NCBI GenBank assembly: GCA_038087015.1
Contig: JASBNA010000015.1
Coordinates: forward strand, 434,001-498,000
From: Cerrena zonata
Taxonomy: Eukaryota; Basidiomycota; Agaricomycetes; Polyporales; Cerrenaceae
Length of the DNA stretch: 64,000 nucleotides
Reading direction: 5' to 3'
Positions 22,196 through 33,611 of the stretch are shown here, in pieces. The position numbers were made by a program, and so were the translations under genes. The notes under the pieces were generated by a model. It saw only the letters and a program-made list of their open reading frames with translations, had not been told where the DNA came from and did not search any database. Within the stretch, counting starts at the first letter, position 1; each line of letters begins with the position of its first letter.

Positions 22196-23182
22196 ATGTC
22201 TGATCATCAAGAGGCTGATATTGATTCCATTGTGGATAGATTATTAGAAGTTAGAGGTTCTCGTCCTGGTAGACAAGTTACTTTATCCGAACACGAAATT
22301 CGTTATCTTTGTACTAAAGCAAGAGAAATTTTCATTCAACAACCAATATTATTAGAGTTGGAAGCACCAATTAAGATTTGTGGTGATATTCATGGTCAAT
22401 ATTATGATTTGTTACGACTCTTTGAATATGGTGGTTTCCCTCCTGAAGCAAATTACTTATTTTTAGGTGATTATGTCGATAGAGGTAAACAATCTTTAGA
22501 AACCATTTGTTTACTTTTGGCTTATAAAATTAAATATCCAGAAAATTTCTTCATTTTAAGAGGTAATCATGAATGTGCTTCCATTAATAGAATTTATGGG
22601 TTTTATGATGAATGTAAAAGAAGATATAATATAAAATTATGGAAAACTTTTACTGATTGTTTCAACTGTTTACCAATTGCTGCCATTATCGATGAAAAAA
22701 TCTTTACTATGCATGGTGGTTTATCACCAGATTTAAATTCAATGGAACAAATCAGAAGAGTTATGAGACCAACTGATATTCCGGATGTTGGTTTATTATG
22801 TGATTTATTATGGAGTGATCCTGATAAAGATATTACTGGTTGGTCAGAAAATGATCGGGGGGTTTCTTTCACTTTTGGTCCAGATGTGGTTAGTCGTTTC
22901 TTACAAAAACATGATATGGACTTAATTTGTAGAGCCCATCAAGTTGTTGAAGATGGTTACGAATTTTTTTCAAAACGTCAATTGGTTACTTTATTCAGTG
23001 CTCCAAATTATTGTGGAGAATTCGATAACGCTGGTGCTATGATGAGTGTTGATGAAAGTTTATTATGTTCTTTCCAAATTTTAAAACCAGCTGAAAAAGA
23101 ATCAAAATTTTCAAGACCAAATCATTTATCAAATAATAGACCCGTGACTCCTCCAAGAAAACAAAAAAGAGGTGGTAAGTAA
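22196..23182 (+). CDS. GLC7: Protein phosphatase 1 catalytic subunit
   Basis: The serine/threonine phosphatase PP1 (328 residues) has all metallophosphatase motifs: GDIHGQ (about 63-68), [20 protein letters not shown], and the C-terminal [16 protein letters not shown]. It is near-identical to fungal and animal PP1 and controls glycogen, mitosis and glucose repression through targeting subunits. The C-terminal tail ends [13 protein letters not shown], with a TPPR motif that resembles the inhibitory Cdk site of PP1. No intron interrupts the coding sequence, and the ATG follows a long AT-rich leader. Confidence 0.98.
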   Translation: MSDHQEADIDSIVDRLLEVRGSRPGRQVTLSEHEIRYLCTKAREIFIQQPILLELEAPIKICGDIHGQYYDLLRLFEYGGFPPEANYLFLGDYVDRGKQSLETICLLLAYKIKYPENFFILRGNHECASINRIYGFYDECKRRYNIKLWKTFTDCFNCLPIAAIIDEKIFTMHGGLSPDLNSMEQIRRVMRPTDIPDVGLLCDLLWSDPDKDITGWSENDRGVSFTFGPDVVSRFLQKHDMDLICRAHQVVEDGYEFFSKRQLVTLFSAPNYCGEFDNAGAMMSVDESLLCSFQILKPAEKESKFSRPNHLSNNRPVTPPRKQKRGGK

Positions 23183-23536
23183 TCTTAACACCTCCAATTT
23201 TTCTCTCTTAACTTTATCGTCTTGTGTGGCTCTCTATTCTTACTTTTACCTCAACTTGTTTTTTTGTTTATTTTATGCTTATAACCTTTGATCTGGTTAT
23301 ACCTTTTAAAAACACCTGTCTCTATTCATTCCTCCACAACATTCCCCCTTTTTTTTCCCTTTATCTTTTTATTAATCTAATATAGTATAATATTTCTTAT
23401 CAACACACATTCTTCTTGTATCCTGATGTGTTCTTTTCCCTTTGTTTTTTATTTTTTTCTTTTTGTTCTTCCAATCTGTTGAAATGTTGATTGTTGAGTG
23501 TTATGACCTGATGATCCTACTTGATTACGATGCTTG

Positions 23537-23612
23537 TGTTCCTGTTCCTGTTCCGTTCCTGTTCCTGTTCCTGTTCCGTTCCTGTTCCTGTTCCTGTTCC
23601 GTTCCTGTTCCC
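23537..23612. repeat. CCTGTT minisatellite with 23-bp higher-order unit
   Basis: Hexamers CCTGTT alternate with the shorter CCGTT. The full pattern (CCTGTT)3-CCGTT, 23 bases long, is repeated about three times, giving a higher-order array in the GLC7 3' region. Confidence 0.85.
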
Positions 23613-24452
23613 ATAAGTGCTAGACTTTGACATACCGTTACCTAAAAATAAAATAAATCACCTTTTTGTATAGACTCTGCATCATATAAATTTTATAGCG
23701 TAAGTATTTAGTTTCTTCCTCTTTACTGTTTTTCTTTCCCTTCTTTCATTTTTTTTCTTCTCCTCATTAGCTATTAATAGTTTGTATTTCTTTCTTTCAT
23801 CGTTTTTAACGAATCTCTAATGACTCTTCTCTTACTCTTTCTTAGTGACATGGTCACTTGTGTATAATTATAACATTACCCGATCTACTATATGGAAATT
23901 TTTTATTTTGCTTTCATTCGAATGCTTGATCATTCGAAATTTCCTATTAAGAGACCGGTCATGTTGAAATTTTTCTCTGTGGTTCAATTGTCTATACGGT
24001 GGTGGTGATGACTTTGTCAAATTGGGGGTTTTCCGATCTGCTCGGGTGCAAAAAATACAAGGGTCCTTTTGCACCCGCAGTGACTCAACGCAGGTACTGT
24101 ACTCTAGGGCCTTATAACAGGGTCATGTCAATCTCAATACTTTACTACTCATCAGCTTGAAGAACTCAAGAATAAGAAGATGCTACTGTAAGTTTATCTG
24201 TTGTAGCTTTATAGTTTACTTCTCCTGTGTATTTCTACTTATGTACAAGAAGACTCAATTGTTCAATGTAGACTACCAGTGTGCTAATTTGCAGTCCCTA
24301 CAATTGTAACGTCGACTGTAGCCAGTAGGTGTCAGTATGTGTCCCTGCCAGGTAATATGGTAACAGTAACAGTGTCCCAGAGTATTCGGAGTAACAAAGG
24401 AAAGAGTGCAAAAAAGACAAGACTCAAAAAATTAAAAGACAGTCACATGGTG

Positions 24453-24473
24453 CACGTGATGCTTGTACCCTAA
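24453..24473. promoter_or_regulatory. Cbf1-type (CACGTG) and Tbf1-type (ACCCTAA) boxes of RPS27
   Basis: CACGTG is at 24453-24458 and ACCCTAA at 24467-24473, about 310 bases before the RPS27 ATG. Candida albicans ribosomal-protein promoters are known to be bound by Tbf1 and Cbf1 at such motifs, so this pair is the likely activation module. Confidence 0.6.
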
Positions 24474-24546
24474 TGTTTGTGTGCAGGCTTACCAAAAAGA
24501 GGGAGCTCCGATTACATAAGCAGCGGAGTCCGCAAAGTGTGAGTAA

Positions 24547-24605
24547 AATGTCGCGCGCCCACCCTCGCGGTTCCGCGCGCGGTAGTGGAGTTCCGCGACA
24601 TTTCT
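24547..24605. other. GC-rich inverted repeat
   Basis: The arms AATGTCGCG and CGCGACATT are perfect inverted repeats flanking a GC-rich core (about 40 bases with CGCGCG blocks). A third copy, CGACATTTTATT, follows at about 24629. Such GC content is unusual in this AT-rich sequence. Its role is unknown; it could be a hairpin or a multi-site promoter element of RPS27. Confidence 0.6.
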
Positions 24606-24780
24606 TGCTGCTCGCATCTCACACGACATTTTATTCCTTTTTCCTCACTAACAAAAAGGTGGTCCTCACTAAAAAAATTTTTTGTCTTGCCCCTACACTG
24701 AGTGCGAGAGTACCATAAAAAAAAATTTTCATTTTTCTTAATACTATATCTTTTTATTCCATATAAGATATCAAGACAAA

Positions 24781-25323
24781 ATGGTATGTTGATACCCTAT
24801 ATCATATAGAAGGATAGAACGAGTGATACTGATGGAATGGTGGAATGCTGATCGTTTGAATACTTGAACCAAGTTGGATAGTGTTAATGTTTGAAGATTG
24901 AAGATCAAGGATAGAACGAATAATTGAAATACTGTTAAGGATTCGATCAAAAAATAAAATGTTGGTGGAATGCTGACCGAATTTTGAATGTTGATGTTGA
25001 TGAATGATGATGAATGATGATGAAATCCATACACTCTACTATCATGTATTGAGACCAATACTAACTAATTTTTATAGGTTTTAGTTCAAGATTTATTACA
25101 CCCAAACGCTGCTTCCGAAGCTAAAAATCACAAATTGAAGACTTTAGTTCAACAACCAAGATCATACTTCATGGATGTTAAATGTCAAGGTTGTTTAACC
25201 ATCACCACTGTTTTCTCTCATGCTCAAACTGCTGTTACTTGTGACAACTGTTCAACTGTTTTATGTACTCCAACTGGTGGTAAAGCTAAATTAACTGAAG
25301 GTTGTTCTTTCAGAAAGAAGTAA
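24781..25323 (+). CDS. RPS27: 40S ribosomal protein eS27, intron after the start codon
   Basis: Exon 1 is only the ATG (24781-24783). The intron (24784-25077, 294 bases) begins GTATGT, has branch point TACTAAC at 25059-25065 and ends TTTATAG. Exon 2 (25078-25323) continues [18 protein letters not shown]. The product of 82 residues matches the family length and holds the C4 zinc motif (CQGC at about 37-40 and CDNC at about 56-59). S. cerevisiae RPS27 paralogues also have an intron just after the start codon. The promoter has Cbf1/Tbf1-type boxes, as expected for a ribosomal-protein gene. Confidence 0.96.
24784..25077 (+). other. RPS27 intron
   Basis: Spliceosomal intron with 5' GTATGT, branch TACTAAC 12 bases before the 3' TAG. 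Splicing joins ATG to GTTTTAGTT and restores the conserved protein start MVLVQDLL. Confidence 0.95.
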
Positions 25324-25440
25324 ATTTTTTCCTAAACAAAAAATATTTAATTTCTTTAATTAATATAGTATAATGTAATAAACAAAAAAATTCAGATAAA
25401 CTAATATATATTTGTAAATAAAGAGAATATATTATATAAA

Positions 25441-26697
25441 TTATAATTTAGATTTTGAGTAAAAACGAACAACTTCATCAAAAGCTTTAGCTACTTTTTC
25501 AACGTTATGTTCATTTAACCCAGCAACCGAAGCACGACCACTACTAACTAAATAAACGCCATGTTTTTCTTCTAATCTAGAAACCATTTCTGGAGTTAAT
25601 CCAGTAAATGAAAACATACCGGTTTGATTGGTGATGTGATCCCAATTACCAGGTGTTTTCAATTCGATTAATAATTGTTTTAAATGATTTCTCATTTTAA
25701 TAATTCTTGAACTCATGGTGGTTAAATCTTGATCCCATTGACTTCTTAATTTTGCATCACTTAAAACTGTAGCCACAATTTTAGCTCCATAAGCTGGTGG
25801 ATTGGATACTTCAGATCTAATCAATTTATTCAATTGGGATTTGATTGCACGATTAATTGTTTCATAGTTATCTTCATTATTAATAATATGAACTGCACCT
25901 ACTCTTTCACCGTACATACCAACATTTTTAGCAAATGACTGACAAATCACAATTGGAGTCTTGATTTTATCGTTGTTAATGGCACTTCTAATGGCAAAAG
26001 CATCTTTTTCTAAATCTCCACTAGCAAAACCTTGATAAGCTGAATCAAATAAAATAACATGATTCTTTTGAGATATTTCATTCAAAATTTGAACCCATTG
26101 ATCTTTAGTTGGATCTAATCCAGTTGGATTATGGGCACAAGCATGTAATAAAAAGATTGATCCATTAGGTGCTTGTTTAATTGAATTCAAAAAACCTTTC
26201 AAATCCAAACTCTTATTATCGTTATCCCAGTATGGATAACTATCAACTTTTAAACCTAAACTGGTGAAAATTTGATTATGATTGGCCCAAGTTGGTTTAG
26301 ACAAGTAAACTTTGCCCTCATTGGATCCAGTATAGAAATTTTTCAAAAAGGCTCCCGCTAAATGTAATGCTCCGGTTCCGGATAATGATTGTTGACTAAC
26401 AATTTTATTTTGTTTGATAGCAACAGAATCTTCTCCCAATATAACTTTAGCGGACTCTTTCAAAAATGGTTCATATCCACTAATTGATAAATACTCGTGA
26501 TTGTATCCTTCACTATTAATCAATTTTTGTTCGGCTTGTTTAACTGCTGGTAAAATCCATGGTTTACCATTATTATCTCTATAAGCACCAATTCCCAAAT
26601 CAACCTTATCAGCACGAGAATCAGCATTGTAACGAGCTTTTAATCCAAATAATGGATCTGGAGGTAATTCTTGGATGTTAGCGAAAAATTTAGACAT
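25441..26697 (-). CDS. AAT2: Aspartate aminotransferase with peroxisomal C terminus
   Basis: This PLP enzyme interconverts aspartate/2-oxoglutarate and oxaloacetate/glutamate. It is 418 residues with class-I aminotransferase features: the substrate-binding N terminus (LGIGAYRDNNGKPW), HACAHNPTG, DSAYQGFASGDL and the PLP lysine region ICQSFAKNVGMYGERVG. The last residues FYSKSKL end in SKL, a canonical PTS1, and no mitochondrial presequence precedes MSKFFANIQELPPDP. It therefore corresponds to the cytosolic/peroxisomal Aat2 type, which takes part in redox shuttling. The promoter carries a Gcn4-type TGACTCA at 26839-26845 and an ACT/GCT microsatellite further up. Confidence 0.93.
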   Translation of the reverse strand: MSKFFANIQELPPDPLFGLKARYNADSRADKVDLGIGAYRDNNGKPWILPAVKQAEQKLINSEGYNHEYLSISGYEPFLKESAKVILGEDSVAIKQNKIVSQQSLSGTGALHLAGAFLKNFYTGSNEGKVYLSKPTWANHNQIFTSLGLKVDSYPYWDNDNKSLDLKGFLNSIKQAPNGSIFLLHACAHNPTGLDPTKDQWVQILNEISQKNHVILFDSAYQGFASGDLEKDAFAIRSAINNDKIKTPIVICQSFAKNVGMYGERVGAVHIINNEDNYETINRAIKSQLNKLIRSEVSNPPAYGAKIVATVLSDAKLRSQWDQDLTTMSSRIIKMRNHLKQLLIELKTPGNWDHITNQTGMFSFTGLTPEMVSRLEEKHGVYLVSSGRASVAGLNEHNVEKVAKAFDEVVRFYSKSKL

Positions 26698-26917
26698 CTT
26701 GGATACTTTGTAGCACTAGATTATGAAAAGAAACAGGATTAAGATGACTTTATAAAGTATGGAGTCAATTTATTGAGAAAAAATTATGTCAATGTGATTA
26801 GCGGAAGACTTAATAGCGAGGCAATTTAATGAGGGGAATGACTCAGGCTCGGTGATACTTGAATTAAAACTACTACTACTACTACTACTACTACTGCTAC
26901 TACTACTACTACTGCTG

Positions 26918-26949
<32 letters not shown>

Positions 26950-27389
26950 ATTAGTATTACTACAGCTATTACCATAACTACTGCTAGTATTGTAGAATTA
27001 CTGGAACGAACAGCCATTAGTACAGGACTCGGCACATACATCAGTACAGGGACTCGGTACAGACTCTCGGTACGATGTCTTCTCAACGGCAGGTAAATAC
27101 TGTAGCATTAGAACTATATGATAAGAGTATTAGATCCTATGAGTTTAGCCCAAATATATGTCTATGAATACATTGGTATATGACCGAATAAATCAGTCTT
27201 GCTGAATCAAAGCATTAGGTATGTTAGATCACAGTATTATGCATGATTCGTTATGATTGACTAAATCATTATGACCAAATCAGTGGATGAATCAGATTTG
27301 TAACTAATAGAATTTGTAACTAATAGAATTTCTAACTACAATAGAATACTGAAAATTGCGTTTTATTGATGACACTAAAGTATACATGA
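26698..27389. other. Intergenic region with Gcn4 box and microsatellite
   Basis: It contains TGACTCA at 26839-26845 (about 145 bases before the aminotransferase ATG) and the ACT/GCT repeat. No gene seen; the reading frame through the repeat is an artefact of the triplets. Confidence 0.55.
26868..26950. repeat. ACT/GCT trinucleotide microsatellite
   Basis: About 27 consecutive trinucleotides, ACT with interspersed GCT, lying about 170-250 bases upstream of the aminotransferase start codon. Confidence 0.9.
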
Positions 27390-27998
27390 TTAAACAACCA
27401 GTTTCACTTCAAAGAATCTTTTCAAATAGTAAATTTGGAAGATTGAGTTGGAAGCAACCACCAAGATTTGGAAAACCGACCACCATTTAACTCTTGAATT
27501 AGTTGATTCAGCAGTGTTTCTATGGGTTCTTTCTCTGATAACCAAATAACCTTGTTCAGCCTTAACGTCACTGGTTAACTCACTTAATCTTTGGACGGCG
27601 TAATCCAACGAGTCAGATTTAGGATCATTAACATCAATATAGATAACCCCATGAACATTAAAAGTAACATCTAAATCAACACGGTTGGTTTTTTCATTTG
27701 AAAAACAATATTGGTATTTCCCATCCACGTCAGCCTTAATTGATTCATCACCGTGATCCATATCGTTTTTCTTCAATCTAACTTGACCACTGGGAGTAAT
27801 AATGAAAAAATCTATTGTGAATTGTTCAGCATTTTGACTGTTTCTAGAACCAACTTGGAAACTAACTGCCAATTCATCATTTCTTTTCAAGTGTTCGTGG
27901 AAACACTGCTTACCGTACGGAGGCAACGCAACGTTGTGCGCGTAACAGGTGATGCTGAACACACTGAGAATCAACCACGTTATATTAATCAACTTCAT
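27390..27998 (-). CDS. EMP24: p24-family COPII cargo receptor Emp24
   Basis: A type I membrane protein of ER-Golgi vesicles, 202 residues. It has a signal peptide (MKLINITWLILSVFSITCYA), a GOLD domain with the two conserved cysteines (GKQCFHE and YQYCFSN), a coiled-coil stretch, one transmembrane helix (FQILVVASNSIFQIYYL) and a short tail KRFFEVKLVV. The FF signal plus terminal VV is diagnostic for Emp24/p24-beta. RERTHRNTAESTNSRVKWWS before the helix is nearly identical to S. cerevisiae Emp24. The ATG at 27998 begins the signal peptide; an upstream in-frame extension was rejected. Confidence 0.96.
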   Translation of the reverse strand: MKLINITWLILSVFSITCYAHNVALPPYGKQCFHEHLKRNDELAVSFQVGSRNSQNAEQFTIDFFIITPSGQVRLKKNDMDHGDESIKADVDGKYQYCFSNEKTNRVDLDVTFNVHGVIYIDVNDPKSDSLDYAVQRLSELTSDVKAEQGYLVIRERTHRNTAESTNSRVKWWSVFQILVVASNSIFQIYYLKRFFEVKLVV

Positions 27999-28147
27999 TG
28001 CTGAAGAGAAGAACCAGGTTTCAGTTGGAAAATTATCAACAACGCAAACTTTATGTGGTGTCCAAAACAAAAAAAAAAAAAAGAACATAGAAGACGGCTT
28101 CACACGACCACGCGTAAAGACAACATAAATATATTTAGCTATATAAA

Positions 28148-29237
<1,090 letters not shown>

Positions 29238-29473
29238 GTTTGATAAAGAACAACAAGCTTATTCCTCTAACTTTTCTACCAATCTTGAAATAAGCTATTG
29301 ACGATGAATAAAGGTGCACAAAGTAGGAATCGATTGATCCAATCTTGTTTCATCTTATAATGAACTACGCCCGTACATTTTTGTTTTTAGTTGTTTTTTT
29401 TTTCGTTGTTGTACATTAAAACAATCCGTACATATACAAAACACCATAATACATAAACCTAACTATACAATAA

Positions 29474-30049
29474 TCATTTTTTTCTACCAAATAAACCCTT
29501 CTTCTTCTTTTTTTCGGGTTTCAAGCTAGGTGGCACTATAGTTACCGGCTTGGTAAATAGGTTGATCTTGGTTATTATTGAAATTAATTGTAGGACGAGC
29601 GGCGAAATCATCGTGGGGTTGATTGGAATTACCATTTAAATTATAGTGAGGGAAGTCTTCATGAAACCCCCAGCCTAAACGATTTGATTCTAATTGATCT
29701 CTGTAAGCACCATCACCAGGTAATGGCGTATTCGAAAGCCTCTGATGGTATCCAAGGGTCTTTCATTTCTTGATCTAGTTGGATTCGACATGTCTGAACC
29801 TCTAATTGGATTACCAAAAATATCTTTCAAATCATTGGATTCCTGACTTAAGTACGATGGTCTTCTTTGGTACGAATGATCTGCAGCTTGTTCAAAAGGT
29901 TGTGCTTCGTTGACTGCAGTCAAAATTGGATCATGGATGTTCCCAGTATGCATCTTATACTGTTCTTCATCTTTGGAACTAAGCTTAACATTAGCTGGTT
30001 GTCCATATTCATTAGTGACTTTTCCTGATTTTGATCTAAAAATTGCCAT
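29474..30049 (-). CDS. Small conserved fungal protein with three +1 frame breaks
   Basis: The start MAIFRSKSGKVTNEYGQPAN is in frame to about NERPLDTIR. Then AFEYAIT continues one base on (extra base at 29739-29740). GDGAYRDQLESNRLGWGF continues after a second extra base (29719-29720), and VTIVPPSLKPEKKKKKGLFG after a third (29545-29548). With the three bases removed, the frame runs to a TGA at 29474-29476 and gives about 190 residues ending in a Lys-rich GLFGRKK tail. The blocks PLDTIRxFEYA, RDQLE and GLFGRKK recall a conserved ascomycete family of unknown function that I cannot name with certainty. No membrane segment or signal peptide; the basic tail could bind acidic membranes. Confidence 0.7.
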
Positions 30050-31560
30050 CTTGATCTGGGGTTATTATTTTGTGTAAATACCTTTTTGGGTGCGAACCAA
30101 TATACCAATCTATTGAATGGGGAGTATTATCAAAAGTATAATAAATATATAATATAATAATAGTAGAAGTAATGAAAGAAAGGAAAGGGAAGAAAAAAAA
30201 AATAAGCTTGAAAAATTAAGGGCCGGAAGGGGTGTTTTATACAAAATGTTATGATAATTTTTCTGCCTCAGCTTCCTTCCCCTTTGAACATACAAAGAAA
30301 TCGTTTTAGCAAGAATTCATTACAAATATGGTTTTTTTTTTTTTACTTGGTTCAAGCGATTTAACCAAAATGTAGCATAACATAACCTTTTTGACAAGAT
30401 ACTATTCAGTTAAGGATATTGGATCATAATCTGGAGCTTGTCAACACAGCCCAAATTTTTGAGACCAAGGCTGGCTTTGCAGTCTTTTTTTTACAGTCTT
30501 TTCATTGTGTTTGCAGTTTTCTATTGTGCTCAGAGTGTTTTCCCTGGGTCTTACAGCCTCTTCAACGGCTACACCGGTACACCAGCAGTCCACATGCTGA
30601 AGCAATCGTTATAAATAGCCTGCCCGTATATACGGGCACCCCGTCCTGCCCCACCGGATTTACTATCCAATCTACTATAAACTATCCTGTACACTATGCT
30701 GTTCACTATGCTGTACACTATACTATACACTATACTATACACTATACTATACTGTACTATACAGTATAATACCTTGTATGCTATCCGCGGATGTCGATAC
30801 GAGACTGGGAGTTAAGGGAATTCTGACTGCAAAAAGAAAGACGTGTGTTAACCGAAACGTCGTTTGTGGGTACGGGTGTGTTTTTTCTCTGTGTGTGTTT
30901 TCTTTTGATTCTTGTTTTCGTGTGCTGTCAAACACACACGCCCGTGCACCGGCGAAACTTCCTACAATAATTTCCTGAACCGGCACCAGCAAATTCACAA
31001 AAGAAAAACGCCTATTCTTCGTCTTGTGGACGTCCGCCCATCAAATGCTCTTACTAATGGTGCGGGACAATCAGGTGTGCCCATGTATATGTTCATATAT
31101 ATGTACATATATATATGTACAGATGTTACAGCAACAGCTGTATGGGTAGAGGTGGATTTTGTATTTGAAATAAAACGGTTTTCCCGTAAATGTGAGATGG
31201 TGTGCACGTGACCGGAGATGCTCCGGCATCGCTCATTACATTGTTGCCATCACCTTTGGATAGTGGTATTGGTGGAGCCTTGCTGTATATCTTGTTGGCG
31301 AGCATGCTGTATGCCCTATGGTATAGAAGATCTTGTAGTACACCATGTAGTTAGCGAGGGAATAGTGGGGTGGAGACGTCTCGGCGGATCTCAAGGCATC
31401 TCAAACGGCAAACAAATACCTTTACCGGCTTTGTTTTTGCATTCTTTTCTTTTTTTTCTTACGCTGCAATCTGATGACTCTTTTAGAAATCATTTATAAA
31501 AGACATTTTATCCATTTTTCAGCATCAACCCATTGAAATATTCATCTTTGTTCAATCAAA
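30050..31560. other. Gene-free region before amino-acid permease
   Basis: About 1.5 kb with short overlapping reading frames of poor quality, an ACTATAC-type minisatellite (30670-30770), a TATATG-rich patch near 31085-31120 and one CACGTG at about 31204-31209. I see no RNA gene or conserved coding sequence. Confidence 0.5.
30670..30770. repeat. ACTATACTATAC / ACTATGCTGT minisatellite
   Basis: Roughly ten imperfect 10-12-bp units of ACTATRCTRTAC type in tandem, in the gene-free region between two genes. Confidence 0.75.
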
Positions 31561-33277
31561 ATGGCATCGCAAATGTCAAATTCTTCGAAAAATTCTGATC
31601 AGCCTATAATTACTTATAGTGCTGATAGTTCAACAAATACAAATTCAAAATGGACAAGTTTTAAAAATTCTTTCAAACCGGCTCGACCACTGAATAACGA
31701 CCTGGCTCTGGATTTAGAAAAAAACGCCAGTGATAACTTATCTTCTGCGTTTAGTCAACTTCATCAAAATTTAATTGGGTTAGCTGGTTGTGTTGGTTCT
31801 GGTTTATTGGTGGTTTCTGGTAATGCCTTTAGCAAATGGTGGACCCGGTTCAGTCTTGATTGGTTGGGCTTTGGTTTCAAGTTTCTTATACTGTACTATG
31901 CAAGCCTTATCTGAATTGGCATCTTGTTATCCAGTTAGTGGTAGTTTTTTCAAATACGCTGATAAATTTGTTTCCAGACCAGCTTCTTTCGCTAGTGGTT
32001 TAAATTATTTCTTATTTTGGTTAGTGGTTTTACCTTTGGAATTGGTGGCTGCTTCTTTATGTATCCAATTTTGGAATAGTAAAATTAATACCGTGGCTTG
32101 GGTGGCTATCTTTTATGTTCTTATTGTTGGTACTAATATCTTTGGTGGTACTGCTGCTTTTGCTAATACTGAATTGGTAGCTGCCATCATTAAATTATTA
32201 GGGGTTATTGGTTTTGATATCTTAGCAATCATCTTGATTTGTGGTGGTGCTGGTGAAGAAGGTTATATTGGTCCTAAATATTGGCATAATCCTGGGGCTT
32301 TTAATCATGGGTTTAAAGGTTTTACTACCGTCTTAATCTCGGCTACTTATTCTTTGGCTGGTACAGAATTAGTAGGTTTAACCGTTTGTGAATCTTCAAA
32401 CAATCCAAGAATCGCCTTACCAAGAGCTATTAAACAAGTTTTCTATAGAATTATTGTCTTTTACATGTTCACTTTAACCTTAATTGGTTTCTTGGTTCCT
32501 TCAAATTCAGATAAATTAGGTGGTTCTTCAAGTGATGCCACCGCTTCTCCATTCGTCATTGCTATTAATAACGGTGGTATCAAAGTTTTACCTTCAATCT
32601 TTAACGTGGTGGTTATCATCTCTTTATTATCCATTGGTAATAGTGCAGTTTATGGTTTTTCAAGAACTGCTTTATCATTGGCTGAATCAAAATTGTTACC
32701 TTCCTTCTTTGCTTACGTCGATCAAGCTGGTAGACCTTTAGGTGGTATCATTTTCGCAGCCGTATTTGGTTTACTTTCCTTTGTTAGTGCTTCTCCAAAA
32801 CAAGCCGAAGTTTTCGCTTGGTTAGTGGCTTTATCAGCTTTATCAACTTTATTCACATGGGCTTCTTGTACCATATCCCATATTAGATTTAGATTAGCCA
32901 TTCAAAAACAAAATAGGTCTCTTTTAGAAGTTCCTTACTTATCAAAAACTGGTATTTGGGGATCGGTTTATGCCACCATCTGTTTGGTTGTGGTTTTATG
33001 TTTACAATTTTGGATCTCATTATTCCCATTGGGTGCTAAACCAAACGCTGGTGAGTTTTTCAAAAATTATTTGGGTGCAGTGATTTGGTTAGCTTGTTAT
33101 TTAGGTTATATGGTTTATACAAGAGACTGGATTTTATTAATTCCTTTAGATGAAATTGATTTAGATTCTGATCGTGCTGAAACTGATGCAGATAAATTAC
33201 AACAAGAATTACATGAAGAAATGGAAGTTTTAAAATCAAGACCTTGGTATATAAGGGTTTATTATTACTTATTTTAA
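31561..33277 (+). CDS. YAT-family amino-acid permease, frame broken by one extra base
   Basis: A plasma-membrane amino-acid/proton symporter with about twelve helices. The cytosolic N terminus and helix 1 (NLIGLAGCVGSGLLVVSGNA) are in one frame. The continuation NGGPGSVLIGWALVSS and the rest (WLVVLPLELVAAS, SATYSLAGTELVGL, ESSNNPRIALPRAIKQVFYRI) are in the next frame. The switch is at 31828-31830, consistent with TTA read as TTTA. Removing one T gives about 571 residues. The end RPWYIRVYYYLF matches the Gap1/Agp1/Gnp1 class, which ends in a W(Y/F)xRxY-type tail. The substrate cannot be told from sequence. It starts the transporter block that continues to 40.8 kb. Confidence 0.9.
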
Positions 33278-33611
33278 ACTAATGAGCTTATGATTTGCAT
33301 TCTTTTCTTCTTTTTCTCTCTATTGGCTTCTTTTCCTAATTTTAATTTCTTTCCATATCCATTCATGACGTTATAGACATTTTAGCATATATAATTTAAT
33401 TTTTAATGATACTATTAATTCAATTTAATAATTTGTAATGATTTCAAATTTGATTATTTACAGCAACACTAAATTTAATTGTAACATCCTTAGTCAGGCA
33501 CTTTTTTTTTGATTTTTTTTCACTGTTTTTCACTTTTTTTGCAAGTTTCCTACAATTTTTCAGCAAAATTAAGTAACGACAATTTGATAATTAAAAATAT
33601 ATAAATCTCTA

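Larger units (their letters stand above)
23183..24780. other. Intergenic region GLC7-RPS27
   Basis: About 1.6 kb. It holds a T-rich GLC7 3' region, a minisatellite (23537-23612), a GC-rich hairpin element (24547-24605) and the RPS27 promoter. No credible protein gene. Confidence 0.5.

Noticed and set aside
23442..23630. Reading frame through the CCTGTT repeat
   Set aside because: It is generated by the minisatellite (VPVPFLFLF pattern).
24473..24718. Reading frame across the GC-rich hairpin
   Set aside because: It overlaps the RPS27 promoter boxes and inverted repeats; no conserved content.
26826..27086. Val/Ala-rich reading frame
   Set aside because: It is a translation of the ACT/GCT microsatellite.
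30419..31499. Several overlapping 60-119-codon frames
   Set aside because: They run on both strands through repeats, without signals or conserved blocks.
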